A stretch of DNA of 64,000 nt from Solobacterium sp. (GCA_017432325.1 JAFRJJ010000089.1:1-64000), one strand, 5' to 3'; positions 17,661-26,428 are shown, numbered from the stretch's first letter. Notes: generated by a model not told the origin, from the letters alone. Made by a program: numbers and translations.

Positions 17661-18719
17661 TTAGTCGGTTGTTTCTTCCGTTGTTTCTTCGGTTGTTAAT
17701 GCTTCAGTTTCATCTGCTTCAACTGCGGTAGTTTCTTCCGAAGCAGTTCTGTCCTCAGTCATTGTTTCCAATGCATTGAGGTTTTCATACATAATAGACA
17801 GATAGTCTTTACCTGATTCCGAGCCGGTCAGGGAAGAAAGATTGCTGAGCTCAACTCTGCGCAGTCCGAGGTCATCTTCTATCCTGTTGAATAATGAGAC
17901 CATATCATCTGTCATATTCGGCTCATAAACGATATACTTCACACCGTCCGTCCGGATACGTTCCTCGATCAATTCAAGCTGCTTTGAGTTGGGCAGTACA
18001 CCATACTTTGAAAGAACGACGGGATACACCTGGAATCCGTATGTTTTCTGCCAGTTACCGAAGCTGGCAGTCATGGATACAAATCGAATCACTTTATCAT
18101 TTTTCTCATTTGCTGTTGCAAGAGCCTGATATTGTGCATCGAGATTGATCAGGTCTGTTTCCAGACGTGTAAAGTTTACTTCGTAGATCGATTTTTCATC
18201 CGGATATGTAGCGATCAGCCAGTCTCTGATATCTTTCGCCATACTCAGCATAGCAATCGGGTCAGTCCAGAGATAAAGGTCCTGTATGTCCGTATCAATC
18301 ATCTGGAATTCTTCTCCGCGGTAGTACGGAGATTCTACATATGTGATCTCACCGTCTGCAATGACCTGTGTATAGCGTTGAAAGTCATAAACAGCATTCA
18401 AAGTGGACAGATCAAGCTGTTCGTTTGCCAGCTGGTTAATCTCAGAGCTGTATACAGTCAGATAGGGTTCCAGCTGTCCGATATGCATAAAGACCTGTGA
18501 GTCACTCAGGATCTCTTTGTAATCTTCGCGAAGCTGTGCTCTCTGTACGATCTCATCATTTTGAACAGACTTGGCAGTGATCGTATCCCCTGCCAGTCTC
18601 TGCAGAAGGAAACCGACCGGATAGACTGTATAAGCCACCTGTGAACGTATCATCGTGCATCCGCTCAATGCAAAACTTATTAATATTGAACAAACAATCA
18701 ATCTGAGTAATCTTTTCAT
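17661..18719 (-). CDS. Lipoprotein related to ZnuA-type metal-binding proteins, metal ligands degenerate
   Basis: 352 aa. A lipoprotein signal peptide ends in LSGC (Cys21). The body resembles the cluster A-I metal-binding family: VYPVGFLLQRLAGDTI, MHIGQLEPYL, KTYGFQVYPV, QLELIEERIRTDGVKYIVYEPNM. The expected metal His in the central block (usually T-S-H-D/A-F) is replaced (SMTASFGNW), so zinc or manganese binding is doubtful. The last ~30 residues are almost only Thr/Glu/Asp/Ala. No permease or ATPase gene accompanies it; it heads the polA operon. Its function is unknown, perhaps metal sensing or cell-surface scaffolding. Confidence 0.72.
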   Translation of the reverse strand: MKRLLRLIVCSILISFALSGCTMIRSQVAYTVYPVGFLLQRLAGDTITAKSVQNDEIVQRAQLREDYKEILSDSQVFMHIGQLEPYLTVYSSEINQLANEQLDLSTLNAVYDFQRYTQVIADGEITYVESPYYRGEEFQMIDTDIQDLYLWTDPIAMLSMAKDIRDWLIATYPDEKSIYEVNFTRLETDLINLDAQYQALATANEKNDKVIRFVSMTASFGNWQKTYGFQVYPVVLSKYGVLPNSKQLELIEERIRTDGVKYIVYEPNMTDDMVSLFNRIEDDLGLRRVELSNLSSLTGSESGKDYLSIMYENLNALETMTEDRTASEETTAVEADETEALTTEETTEETTD

Positions 18720-18737
18720 ATTGCGTACCTGCAGTAC

Positions 18738-18746
18738 AGTATACCA
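18738..18746 (-). promoter_or_regulatory. Extended -10 promoter of the lipoprotein-polA operon
   Basis: TGGTATACT on the minus strand is an extended -10. The inverted repeat CCGTGAT-N12-ATCACGG (18754-18779) lies immediately upstream, where a regulator could bind. Confidence 0.5.
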
Positions 18747-18826
18747 TACTTGTCCGTGATCTTCCTGTGTGCATCACGGCGCCGCTTCAGAAGCCGGCTG
18801 ATATGATATCCCTATTTTAACACTGA

Positions 18827-19513
18827 TCAGACACTGCAGAATTGGTGACATGCTAAAATACTTGAAATTCCGTTCTGAGATACGATCAGATGATCCATCA
18901 CATCGATTCCCATAGTATTCCCTGCCTCGATCATTCTTGAAGTAAAATTGATGTCCTGAGAGCTTGGTGTCAGTGAACCGCTGGGATGATTATGAACCAG
19001 GATCAGATACCTCGCATGTCTGGATAACGCATTACGGAATACCTCTCGGGGAGATACAGCTGCAGAATCCAGTGTACCGCGGAATACAGTATCCATACCC
19101 AGGATCTGCCTTGCCCTGTTCAGGTAGATCACCAGCAGTTCTTCCTGCATTTTTCCGCCAAGCCTGATCCTCAGCCATGCTTCGAGTTTTTCCGGATGTT
19201 CTGTAATATTTTCTACAGCAAGTTCTTCAGCACTGATACGCTGTACAAGTTCAAAGCATGCCTGCAGCTGAACAGCTTTTACTTTAGAGATTCCGCTGAC
19301 AGCACACAGATCACCAAGTGACAGTCTTGGCAGACCTGATAGTCCGCCCGATCTGTCCAGAAGTTCTGAAGCACAATCCAATACATTTTTGTCCTTTGTA
19401 CCCGTCCTCAGCATTATGGCGAGCAGTTCTACATTAGACAGTGCCGTTATCCCGTACATAACCGCTTTTTCCCGCGGCTGTTCAGTTTTCGGCATTTCAT
19501 TCATTTTTCGCAT
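18827..19513 (-). CDS. radC: RadC family JAB1/MPN domain protein
   Basis: A 228-aa protein with a helix-hairpin-helix-like N-terminal half (LPRLSLGDLCAVSGISKVKAVQLQACFELVQR) and a C-terminal JAB/MPN metalloprotease-like domain carrying LVHNHPSGSLTPSSQD, the JAMM zinc motif (HxHP...SxxD). The historical link to DNA repair is weak, and the true role is unsettled. GGAGG lies 5 nt before the ATG at 19513; the longer frame with nine further residues starts upstream of that site. The ribosome site sits in an inverted repeat (see 19521). Confidence 0.92.
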   Translation of the reverse strand: MRKMNEMPKTEQPREKAVMYGITALSNVELLAIMLRTGTKDKNVLDCASELLDRSGGLSGLPRLSLGDLCAVSGISKVKAVQLQACFELVQRISAEELAVENITEHPEKLEAWLRIRLGGKMQEELLVIYLNRARQILGMDTVFRGTLDSAAVSPREVFRNALSRHARYLILVHNHPSGSLTPSSQDINFTSRMIEAGNTMGIDVMDHLIVSQNGISSILACHQFCSV

Positions 19514-19520
19514 AGTGACC

Positions 19521-19548
19521 TCCATTGAACTATACGCCATTCAATGGA
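19521..19548. repeat. Inverted repeat overlapping the radC ribosome site
   Basis: TCCATTGA (19521-19528) and TCAATGGA (19541-19548) are perfect 8-bp arms with a 12-nt loop. On the radC mRNA the arm includes part of GGAGG, so folding would hide the ribosome site. It may instead be a protein-binding site. Confidence 0.5.
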
Positions 19549-19624
19549 AAACTCCTTCCCTATCATGTACTCCGCAAATCCTATCCATTTCTTTCTAATA
19601 TATTTTTAATGTATTGTGTGGAGC

Positions 19625-20283
19625 AGCGATATTACCTGCCGTATATATAAGTGTCGGGCACAACAGCACGATATCGCTTCCGCGGTATAAAAAAAGGAGG
19701 AGCCATGAAATATAAAAGTACTGTAAAAATATATCTTTCCGGATAATAGTCCGGCATAAAGAATTCGAGATGAATTTTAAACAGACAGGCATTAATCAGA
19801 GCATACATAAAATAAATAATAATGTCTGGTTCAGCGGTTCATGCTATACCGGGAAGTACAATAATTTCCTGCATCTTTGCCAATACAAAAAAGTTTCATA
19901 CCCTTTCAGTTCCCTGAAGAAAACCAAACTGTGAGCTGAATGATAAGTATAAAGTATTTTTGTATCTGGTAAAACCAACATATACCCTGCAGCATGATAT
20001 ATTGTGCTGCAGCAGTTCTCTACAGAGAGCGTTTACGTTTTTCAATATAACGTAAACAGATAACAGACTGACCATACGGTGAGGATCCATCGGAATCGGT
20101 CAGTCGTTGATTCTCAAGCCTGCGGAGACAGCTCTGGCGGGCATTGCAGTTGGCAATGCAGTTATCTGTCTGTGAAGCAGGAATCTTAATTTCACGGAAA
20201 TGTGTTCGATCACAGCCTGTGACAGAGGTTTTCTGTATAAAAGTCATTTTCTGGTAGTAATATAATAACAGGAGAGATTTTTT
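19625..20283 (+). ncRNA. Candidate structured RNA / long structured leader upstream of nagA
   Basis: This 740-bp gap between radC and nagA has no convincing gene but a dense series of inverted repeats: AGCGATAT/ATATCGCT (19625-19678), CTGCAGCA/TGCTGCAG (19987-20012) and GTTTACGTT-N9-AACGTAAAC (20031-20057). Then comes a nested set: ACAGATAAC/GTTATCTGT (20056-20064 with 20161-20169) encloses GACTGACC/GGTCAGTC (20066-20105), GCCTGC/GCGGGC (20118-20142) and ATTGC/GCAAT (20143-20157), giving a cloverleaf-like four-way junction. It resembles no riboswitch or known RNA that I recognise. Strand is uncertain; plus is assumed because nagA follows. Promoter and ends are not defined. Confidence 0.4.
19705..19746 (+). 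CDS. Possible 13-residue leader peptide
   Basis: A tiny frame (MKYKSTVKIYLSG) follows AAAAAGGAGGAG, one of the strongest ribosome sites in the window, with a 4-nt spacer. Its end overlaps the small hairpin CCGGA-N6-TCCGG. It could be a leader peptide or a chance match in purine-rich DNA. No function can be assigned. Confidence 0.25.
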   Translation: MKYKSTVKIYLSG

Positions 20284-21420
20284 ATGAAAATTAAGAGTGA
20301 AAAAGTTTGGTGCAGTGACCGTTTTTTGAGAGCAGTTGTCCAGATCACAGATGCCAAGATTTCAGCAATTCTGCCTTTTGAAACAGAAGCTGATATCAAT
20401 TACGGCAGCCATATGGTTCTGCCCGGATTTATTGATATCCATACACATGGAGCGTTTGGGTTTGACACAAATACCGGTGATCCTGATGGCTTGAAATACT
20501 GGAAGGAACATATCACACATGATGGTGTTACATCATTCCTTCCGACTACTGTCACCGACAGTAAATCACAGCTGATCATGGGGCTGAAAAATGTTGCTGC
20601 GATCAAAAAGCTGAATACCAAAGGTGCTGACATCCTTGGAGTTCATTTTGAAGGACCGTATCTGGATATGACTTTCAGAGGTGCCCAGCCGCCTGAGGCA
20701 ATCGCCAAAGCATCCGTGGAAGAGTTCAAAGAATATCAGGAAGCTGCAGAAGGATTGATCAAAATCATTACTCTGGCTCCCGAACATGATAAGGATTTCG
20801 AACTGACCAGATATTGTGCTTCCAATGGTGTTGTAGTATCACTTGGTCACAGCGGAGCTTCGTTTGACACAGCTTGTTTTGCGGCCGCAAACGGAGCAAA
20901 GAGTTTCACGCATACATATAACGGTATGTCCGGTTTCACGCACAGAAATAATAATATGGTAGGTGCGGCCCTGAGGCTGGACGATATGTACGCTGAAATC
21001 ATATGTGACTGCAACCACTGCACACCGGAAGCGCTGAATCTGTTCTTCCGCTGCAAGCCAAAGGATAAGGCTATCATGATCTCCGATTCGCTGATGTGCA
21101 AAGGATTCAAACCCGGAGACAGATTCATGTTTGCCAACCATGAAGTGGAGATCTATCCTGACGGAAGTGCACATCTGGTTGTGGAAAAGAATCTGGCCGG
21201 AAGCACAATGAAAACAAATGAGGGTTTACGAAATCTGGCTGAACGCGCTATGGTACCTTTCGATGCAGCAGTGAATTCATGTACGATCAACCCTGCAGCA
21301 TTACTTGGTGTCAGTGATCATATCGGTATGATAAAAACCGGATATGATGCTGATCTCGCAGTTCTCGATGACAGGTATGAAGTCATCCAGACATACTGCA
21401 AAGGCCAGCCGCAGTTCTGA
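20284..21420 (+). CDS. nagA: N-acetylglucosamine-6-phosphate deacetylase
   Basis: A 378-aa amidohydrolase that converts GlcNAc-6-phosphate to glucosamine-6-phosphate and acetate, feeding amino-sugar use and wall recycling. Metal and catalytic residues are in place: IDIHTHG (His53, His55), HFEGPYL (Glu123), LGHSGAS, FTHTYNGM, CDCNHCTPE (His in the substrate loop) and MISDSL (catalytic Asp). AGGAGA precedes the ATG. It is a single-gene unit; nagB is not in the window. A TATAAT lies at 20261, too close to the ribosome site to be the main promoter, so the transcript probably starts further upstream in the structured region. Confidence 0.95.
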   Translation: MKIKSEKVWCSDRFLRAVVQITDAKISAILPFETEADINYGSHMVLPGFIDIHTHGAFGFDTNTGDPDGLKYWKEHITHDGVTSFLPTTVTDSKSQLIMGLKNVAAIKKLNTKGADILGVHFEGPYLDMTFRGAQPPEAIAKASVEEFKEYQEAAEGLIKIITLAPEHDKDFELTRYCASNGVVVSLGHSGASFDTACFAAANGAKSFTHTYNGMSGFTHRNNNMVGAALRLDDMYAEIICDCNHCTPEALNLFFRCKPKDKAIMISDSLMCKGFKPGDRFMFANHEVEIYPDGSAHLVVEKNLAGSTMKTNEGLRNLAERAMVPFDAAVNSCTINPAALLGVSDHIGMIKTGYDADLAVLDDRYEVIQTYCKGQPQF

Positions 21421-21430
21421 TCAGTCATGC

Positions 21431-21482
21431 AAAAAGCCTGACCGTTCCGGTGATGTTCCGGTATACGGTCAGGCTTTTTTTT
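21431..21482. terminator. Strong bidirectional terminator
   Basis: AAAAGCCTGACCGT pairs with ACGGTCAGGCTTTT around a 20-nt loop that itself contains TTCCGG repeats. A and T runs at both ends allow it to serve nagA and the converging PASTA gene. Confidence 0.92.
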
Positions 21483-21499
21483 CATATCATTTTGAGCGT

Positions 21500-23011
21500 T
21501 CAGCCTTCGGATGATTCATCTGAAGTATCTGTTGATGATGTTTCTTCTGTAGCAGCAGGTGTTGACTCAGGAGTAGCTTCAGGTGTCGGCTGAACCTGAT
21601 TCTCACTTCCATCCCACATAACACCGATCGAGATCGTGTATGCAACCTTTTCATAGAGGTTCTTGGAGCCTGTTTCGTTCCAGATCAGGAATCCTACAGG
21701 AACTGTATCAGAGTATTCTTCATTTCTTGTACCGGGACTAAGGTTCAGCTGAGCAATCTTTGAAAGGAATGCTTCTTCAGACTGTCCGGCCATATCAGGA
21801 ACTGTAACACCGCCTGAAACTGTCAGTGAGATCGTGCTGCCGGGTGCGCAGTATACTTTGCCTTTCTGCTCAACACCGTTTGTATACTGATGGAGGATTG
21901 TGCCGATAGGCTGAGTGCTCTTTTCACCATTCAGAACATATTTGATTCCTGCTGATGCACTGTAATTTGAATTGATTTCTGCAATATATGCTAATGCTTC
22001 ATCCTGTGTTTTTCCTGTGTAGTCATTGATCGGAACATAACCAGCAGATACACCGAATGTAATCGTAGCTGTTTCAGGAACGATACCTGCAGAAGGATTC
22101 ATACTGACGATCTTTCCTGCATCTGCAGCAGCGTATACATCAACAAATTGAGGATTCAGCTTATTTGTATTACACCAGGACTCTGCATCTTTCTTCGTCT
22201 TGCCAACCATATTAACAAGGTTAACAGGATAACCGGAAACATATGTTGCTGTAACAGCATCACCAGGATTGACCTTTGTTCCCGCTGCAGGGCTCTGACG
22301 GATGAATGTATTTGCTTCCTGTGTCTTGCTTGTTTCCCAAAGGAAGCTCATTTTGACGTTCGTCGTGCTGCCCCACTGGTAAGCCTGTGCATAGGTATAC
22401 TGTGAGAAATCAGGAATCGTGATCTTTCCGTCTGCAGAAGAAGAATCAGGGTTCGGAGTCACATTTGCTGTTCCGTTATTACCACCTGTAGACAGAGTTA
22501 CAATGATCGTATCCTTACGTCTTACAGTTTTTCCCTCAAGAGGATTGATGGAGATAAATGTGCCTTCAGGAACACTTGTATCTGTTTTATCCTGATAGTT
22601 GACACCGGTAAATTTGTGTTCTTTGAACCAGGCTTCAACCTGTTCCTTTGTCTGTCCGCTGAAATCAGGGAGAATGAACATCGTTTCAGGATCAGCACCA
22701 TCAGATAATGTAATATTCAGTACATCGCCTTCCTGTAATTTTGTATCCGGATTGATGCTCTGGGACAGGACTGCATCCTTATCCTTTTCCTCATCATATT
22801 TATAGTCAAATGTGAGCTGCTCATCCGAGACTTTGTTTTCGTCTGCCCAGTTCAGGACATCTGTACGAGTCTGATCTGTAAAATCAGGAACAGTAACTGT
22901 TTTATCCTTCGACAGTAAAAGATAACCGCCGGTAACTCCCAATGCTACAAGAAGAACACCTGCTACGCCGGCTAATATCTTGGTTTTCATAGTTGCATTT
23001 CCAACGCTCAT
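21500..23011 (-). CDS. Membrane-anchored protein with six PASTA-like repeats, no kinase domain
   Basis: 503 aa: a short cytoplasmic start, one membrane helix (ILAGVAGVLLVALGVTGGYLLL), then about six extracellular PASTA-type repeats beginning VTVPDFTDQ, FILPDFSGQ, KITIPDFSQY, PVNLVNMVG, YVPINDYTG and VTVPDMAGQ, and a Ser/Thr/Glu-rich tail. PASTA domains bind peptidoglycan fragments and normally sit on PrkC/Stk1 kinases or penicillin-binding proteins. Here no kinase or transpeptidase domain is present. AGAGAGG lies upstream of the ATG at 23011. It probably senses or attaches to the cell wall; it may partner with a separate kinase. Confidence 0.88.
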   Translation of the reverse strand: MSVGNATMKTKILAGVAGVLLVALGVTGGYLLLSKDKTVTVPDFTDQTRTDVLNWADENKVSDEQLTFDYKYDEEKDKDAVLSQSINPDTKLQEGDVLNITLSDGADPETMFILPDFSGQTKEQVEAWFKEHKFTGVNYQDKTDTSVPEGTFISINPLEGKTVRRKDTIIVTLSTGGNNGTANVTPNPDSSSADGKITIPDFSQYTYAQAYQWGSTTNVKMSFLWETSKTQEANTFIRQSPAAGTKVNPGDAVTATYVSGYPVNLVNMVGKTKKDAESWCNTNKLNPQFVDVYAAADAGKIVSMNPSAGIVPETATITFGVSAGYVPINDYTGKTQDEALAYIAEINSNYSASAGIKYVLNGEKSTQPIGTILHQYTNGVEQKGKVYCAPGSTISLTVSGGVTVPDMAGQSEEAFLSKIAQLNLSPGTRNEEYSDTVPVGFLIWNETGSKNLYEKVAYTISIGVMWDGSENQVQPTPEATPESTPAATEETSSTDTSDESSEG

Positions 23012-23150
23012 AGTCTTAACCTCTCTCTTTACTGGATGAATTATACCATATTGGTTTACATTTGTAGCACTTTAATACATAAAATTAATCTTTCACAGTA
23101 ATACAAATACATTTATTTACATTTCATTCAATACATACCGTATAACAAGT

Positions 23151-23176
23151 AAAAAAAGACATGCACTGAGCATGTC
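23151..23176 (-). terminator. Terminator downstream of galE
   Basis: On the minus strand GACATGC-TCAGT-GCATGTC is followed by seven T. Confidence 0.9.
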
Positions 23177-23187
23177 CTTTGCCTCGA

Positions 23188-24201
23188 TCATTTGATTCCG
23201 TCAGGATTTTTGACCGTGAAATTCCAGGAATCTTCACACATCTGGTCGATTCCGTATTTAGCTTCCCAGCCAAGCAGACGCTTAGCTTTCGTTGTATCAG
23301 CATAACATGTAGCGATATCACCGGGACGTCTTTCCATGATCTTGTACGGCAGTTCTTTACCACAAGCCTTTTCATATGCATGAAGCACTTCAAGAACACT
23401 ATAGCCGACACCTGTACCAAGATTGATCATCTCAACTCCCTTATGCTCTGCAGCATACTTGAGCGCACAAATGTGACCATCCGCCAGGTCAACTACATGG
23501 ATATAGTCACGAACACCTGTTCCATCCGGTGTCGGATAATCATTTCCCCAAACTCTCAGGAATTCAAGCTGGCCATTCGCAACTCTGGCAATGTACGGTA
23601 CAAGGTTATTGGGAATGCCGTTCGGGACTTCACCGAGCAGACCGCTCTTATGTGCACCGATCGGATTGAAGTATCTAAGAAGAATTACAGTCCACTCTTC
23701 ATCTGAATGACAGAGATCTGTCAGGATCTGCTCATTCATAAGTTTGGTGGCACCGTAAGGGTTAGTCGTATGTGTCTCAAAATCTTCGCTGATCGGTACG
23801 GATTTCGGTGCGCCGTAAACTGTAGCACTGGATGAGAATACAAGAGTCTTGCAGTTATGATCCTTCATGCACTGATACAGATTAACGGAACCGCTGATAT
23901 TGTTTTCATAATATGTCAGCGGAATCTGTACAGATTCACCGACTGCCTTATATCCGGCAAAGTGGATTACAGCATCAATCTTGTTCTCTTCAAAAATACG
24001 GTCAAGTCCCTGACGATCAAGAATATCTGTACGGTAGAATTTCGGACGCGTACCGGTGATCTGTTCGATCCTTCCAAGTACTGCCTCATTTGAATTGTAA
24101 AGATTGTCCAGAACTACCACATCATATCCGGCTTCGATCAATGCTACGCATGTATGTGAACCGATATACCCTGTTCCGCCTGTAACCAATACTGTTGTCA
24201 T
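23188..24201 (-). CDS. galE: UDP-glucose 4-epimerase
   Basis: A 337-aa NAD-dependent SDR enzyme interconverting UDP-galactose and UDP-glucose for galactose use and glycan synthesis. MTTVLVTGGTGYIGSHTCV holds the Rossmann GxxGxxG. The catalytic Ser and YxxxK are in SSSATVYG and NPYGATKLM. The start at 24201 is set by AAAGGAG and the conserved N-terminus; a longer frame would add 28 residues that do not fit. It follows rseP by 17 nt and may be co-transcribed with the rseP-dxr-cdsA-uppS genes, an unusual companion for them. Confidence 0.95.
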   Translation of the reverse strand: MTTVLVTGGTGYIGSHTCVALIEAGYDVVVLDNLYNSNEAVLGRIEQITGTRPKFYRTDILDRQGLDRIFEENKIDAVIHFAGYKAVGESVQIPLTYYENNISGSVNLYQCMKDHNCKTLVFSSSATVYGAPKSVPISEDFETHTTNPYGATKLMNEQILTDLCHSDEEWTVILLRYFNPIGAHKSGLLGEVPNGIPNNLVPYIARVANGQLEFLRVWGNDYPTPDGTGVRDYIHVVDLADGHICALKYAAEHKGVEMINLGTGVGYSVLEVLHAYEKACGKELPYKIMERRPGDIATCYADTTKAKRLLGWEAKYGIDQMCEDSWNFTVKNPDGIK

Positions 24202-24218
24202 AATTATTTTCTCCTTTC

Positions 24219-25277
24219 CTAGAATAATTTCATGATATCCTGCCATGTCACAAACAACATCATAGATATCAGTAATACCCAACAAGCGATCATGATGCCT
24301 GTTTTGATCCGAGTACTTAATTCTTTACCGGCGATTCCTTCAGCAACGGTAATGACGACCTGGCCGCCATCCAGTACAGGAAGCGGAAGAAGATTGAATA
24401 TGCCGACATTCAGTGACAGTTCACCGATCAGCAGCAGATATGTAGCAATTCCCATGGAAGCAGCCTGTCCGGCAGCGTTGTAAATACCAACCGGTCCGCT
24501 CAGCTGATCGAGACCATATCCCCTGAACAATGCGAGCAGTGTCGTGATCAGTATACGGGCAAGATACTGCATCTCTTTGAGTCCATAAAGCCAGCAGTTC
24601 AGCAGATTTACCGAATGTACTTCTGCGCTGGGTCCAGTAATACCGATCAGATATGATTCATACTCCGGCATATATTCAGGTGTAACTGTAAACTCCAGAA
24701 TCTGTCCGTCACGCTGAATGCTGTAATGCAGCTGTCCGCCTTCATTGTCAGCCAGGAATACCTGCATGTCCAGATATGTTTCCGGTTCGACCGAGTTGCC
24801 GTCTTCTTTTGTGATCCTGACGATCACATCCCCTGCCTGAAATCCAGCCACTTCAGCCGGGCTGTTTTCCATAACACTGCCGACCATGGCTTTTGGTGAA
24901 TCAGCATAAGCACCAGTATGAAGCAGTGTCAGAGAGAAGATCAGCCATGCAAGCACGAAATTCATGAAAACTCCGGCCAGAAGGACGATGATCTTTTTCC
25001 ATTTCGCTATATCATTCAGCCGCCTGCCTTCAGGTACAACGACATCAGGATATGCTTCATCCGTTTCGGTTTCCCCAGCCATAGACACATAGCCGCCGAT
25101 CGGAATCGCACGGATACAGTATTTGGTTTCCTTTCCCTGCTTCTGCCAGATCAGAGGTCCCATTCCGAATGAATATTCGAAACAGTAGACTCCGAATTTC
25201 TTTGCTGCAAGCAGGTGCCCTCCTTCGTGAATGCATATGATGATAGAGAGCAGGATAATGAAATATATAAATGTCAT
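24219..25277 (-). CDS. rseP: RIP site-2 metalloprotease RseP
   Basis: A 352-aa polytopic membrane zinc protease that cuts anti-sigma factors or leftover signal peptides within the membrane. HEGGH is at residues 17-21 in the first helix. A PDZ domain follows (VMENSPAEVAGFQAGDVIVRI), and the second metal-site motif is NLLPLPVLDGGQ near the C-terminus. Its ATG overlaps the dxr stop (ATGA). The dxr-rseP pairing is standard in Bacillota. Confidence 0.95.
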   Translation of the reverse strand: MTFIYFIILLSIIICIHEGGHLLAAKKFGVYCFEYSFGMGPLIWQKQGKETKYCIRAIPIGGYVSMAGETETDEAYPDVVVPEGRRLNDIAKWKKIIVLLAGVFMNFVLAWLIFSLTLLHTGAYADSPKAMVGSVMENSPAEVAGFQAGDVIVRITKEDGNSVEPETYLDMQVFLADNEGGQLHYSIQRDGQILEFTVTPEYMPEYESYLIGITGPSAEVHSVNLLNCWLYGLKEMQYLARILITTLLALFRGYGLDQLSGPVGIYNAAGQAASMGIATYLLLIGELSLNVGIFNLLPLPVLDGGQVVITVAEGIAGKELSTRIKTGIMIACWVLLISMMLFVTWQDIMKLF

Positions 25278-26428
25278 TTCAGTTCCTCAATTCGTTCCAG
25301 TGCATATCCCCAGCCCCAGGCATCAGCAGCTTCAAGATCTTCGGGAGTACTGACCGGCATATGCACTGCATTTCTCAGTGCGCCGATCACAATATCCTCA
25401 ATATCCAGGAATCCGATCTCATGATTCCGGAACGCCAGATTTGCTGCTTCATTTGCTGCATTCATAACCGCCGGAAGATTGCCTCCCTTTCTGCCCGCAT
25501 CATATGCTGCCGCCAGAAGTGGGAAGCGTTCTGTATCTGCTTTCGCAAAATGCAGCATACCGATCTCTGCCAGGTCAAGCGGATGCTCTTCTTCAAGCGT
25601 CAGCCGTTCCGGCCAGCTCAGTGCATACTGGATCGGCAGGCGCATATCAGGAGCGCCTAACTGGGCTATCACTGAATGGTCAATATATTCAACCATGGAA
25701 TGGATGACACTTTCCTGATGCATCAGAACATCGATCTGCTCATACGGCATATCGAAAAGCCAATGTGCTTCCATGACTTCAAAACCTTTATTCATCATCG
25801 TAGCTGAGTCGATCGTGATCTTAGGTCCCATTGACCAGTTAGGATGCGCAAGGGCCTGTTCTACTGTTACATTCTTCAGTTCTTCACGCTTCAGATTGCG
25901 GAAACTTCCCCCGCTCGCAGTAATGATCAGGCGCTTGACCTGTTCTTTTTTATTTCCCTGAAGGCACTGGAATACAGCAGAATGTTCACTGTCGATCGGA
26001 TACAGGCTGACACCGTATTTCCGCAATGCACGTTTTACCAGTTCTCCGCCGACAACAAGTGTTTCTTTATTTGCCAAAGCTACATCATGCTTTGTTTTAA
26101 TTGCTGACATGGTCGGTGCAAATCCAGCATAGCCGACCAGTGCATTCACAAGCACATCGTAGTCATCACGTTCCGACAGTTCGAGCAGACCATCATCCCC
26201 GCTCAGTACTTTGACAGAAGGATAATCAATTCTGAGTGCTGCTGCATCAGCTTCTTCCTGCACACAAACGGTATCGACCGGATACTCAGCCAGCAGTTTT
26301 CTCAGTGCACCGATATTTTTACCGACACTGTAAGCTCTCAATTCATATAGATCAGGGTGCTGACGGATCACATCAACAGTCTGCAGACCGATGGAACCGC
26401 TGGCCCCCAGCAGTACAATACGTTTCAT
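25274..26428 (-). CDS. dxr: 1-deoxy-D-xylulose 5-phosphate reductoisomerase
   Basis: A 384-aa NADPH-dependent enzyme, first committed step of the non-mevalonate isoprenoid pathway. GASGSIGLQTVDV is the NADPH-binding loop. ANKETLVVGG, PIDSEHSAVFQCL and ASGGSF are family signatures, and TMMNKGFEVMEAHWLF carries the Glu metal ligand. It begins directly after cdsA. Together with uppS, it shows isoprenoid supply for wall-lipid synthesis by the MEP route. Confidence 0.97.
   Translation of the reverse strand: MKRIVLLGASGSIGLQTVDVIRQHPDLYELRAYSVGKNIGALRKLLAEYPVDTVCVQEEADAAALRIDYPSVKVLSGDDGLLELSERDDYDVLVNALVGYAGFAPTMSAIKTKHDVALANKETLVVGGELVKRALRKYGVSLYPIDSEHSAVFQCLQGNKKEQVKRLIITASGGSFRNLKREELKNVTVEQALAHPNWSMGPKITIDSATMMNKGFEVMEAHWLFDMPYEQIDVLMHQESVIHSMVEYIDHSVIAQLGAPDMRLPIQYALSWPERLTLEEEHPLDLAEIGMLHFAKADTERFPLLAAAYDAGRKGGNLPAVMNAANEAANLAFRNHEIGFLDIEDIVIGALRNAVHMPVSTPEDLEAADAWGWGYALERIEELK

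Noticed and set aside
19770..19934. 54-codon frame in the radC-nagA gap
   Set aside because: No ribosome site, no recognisable family, and it lies in a hairpin-rich stretch; chance is more likely.
20200..20215. GTTCGATC segment with TGTG...CACA resembling a tRNA T-arm
   Set aside because: No matching acceptor stem, anticodon arm or CCA-like end lies at the right distances; it is one of many small hairpins in this region.
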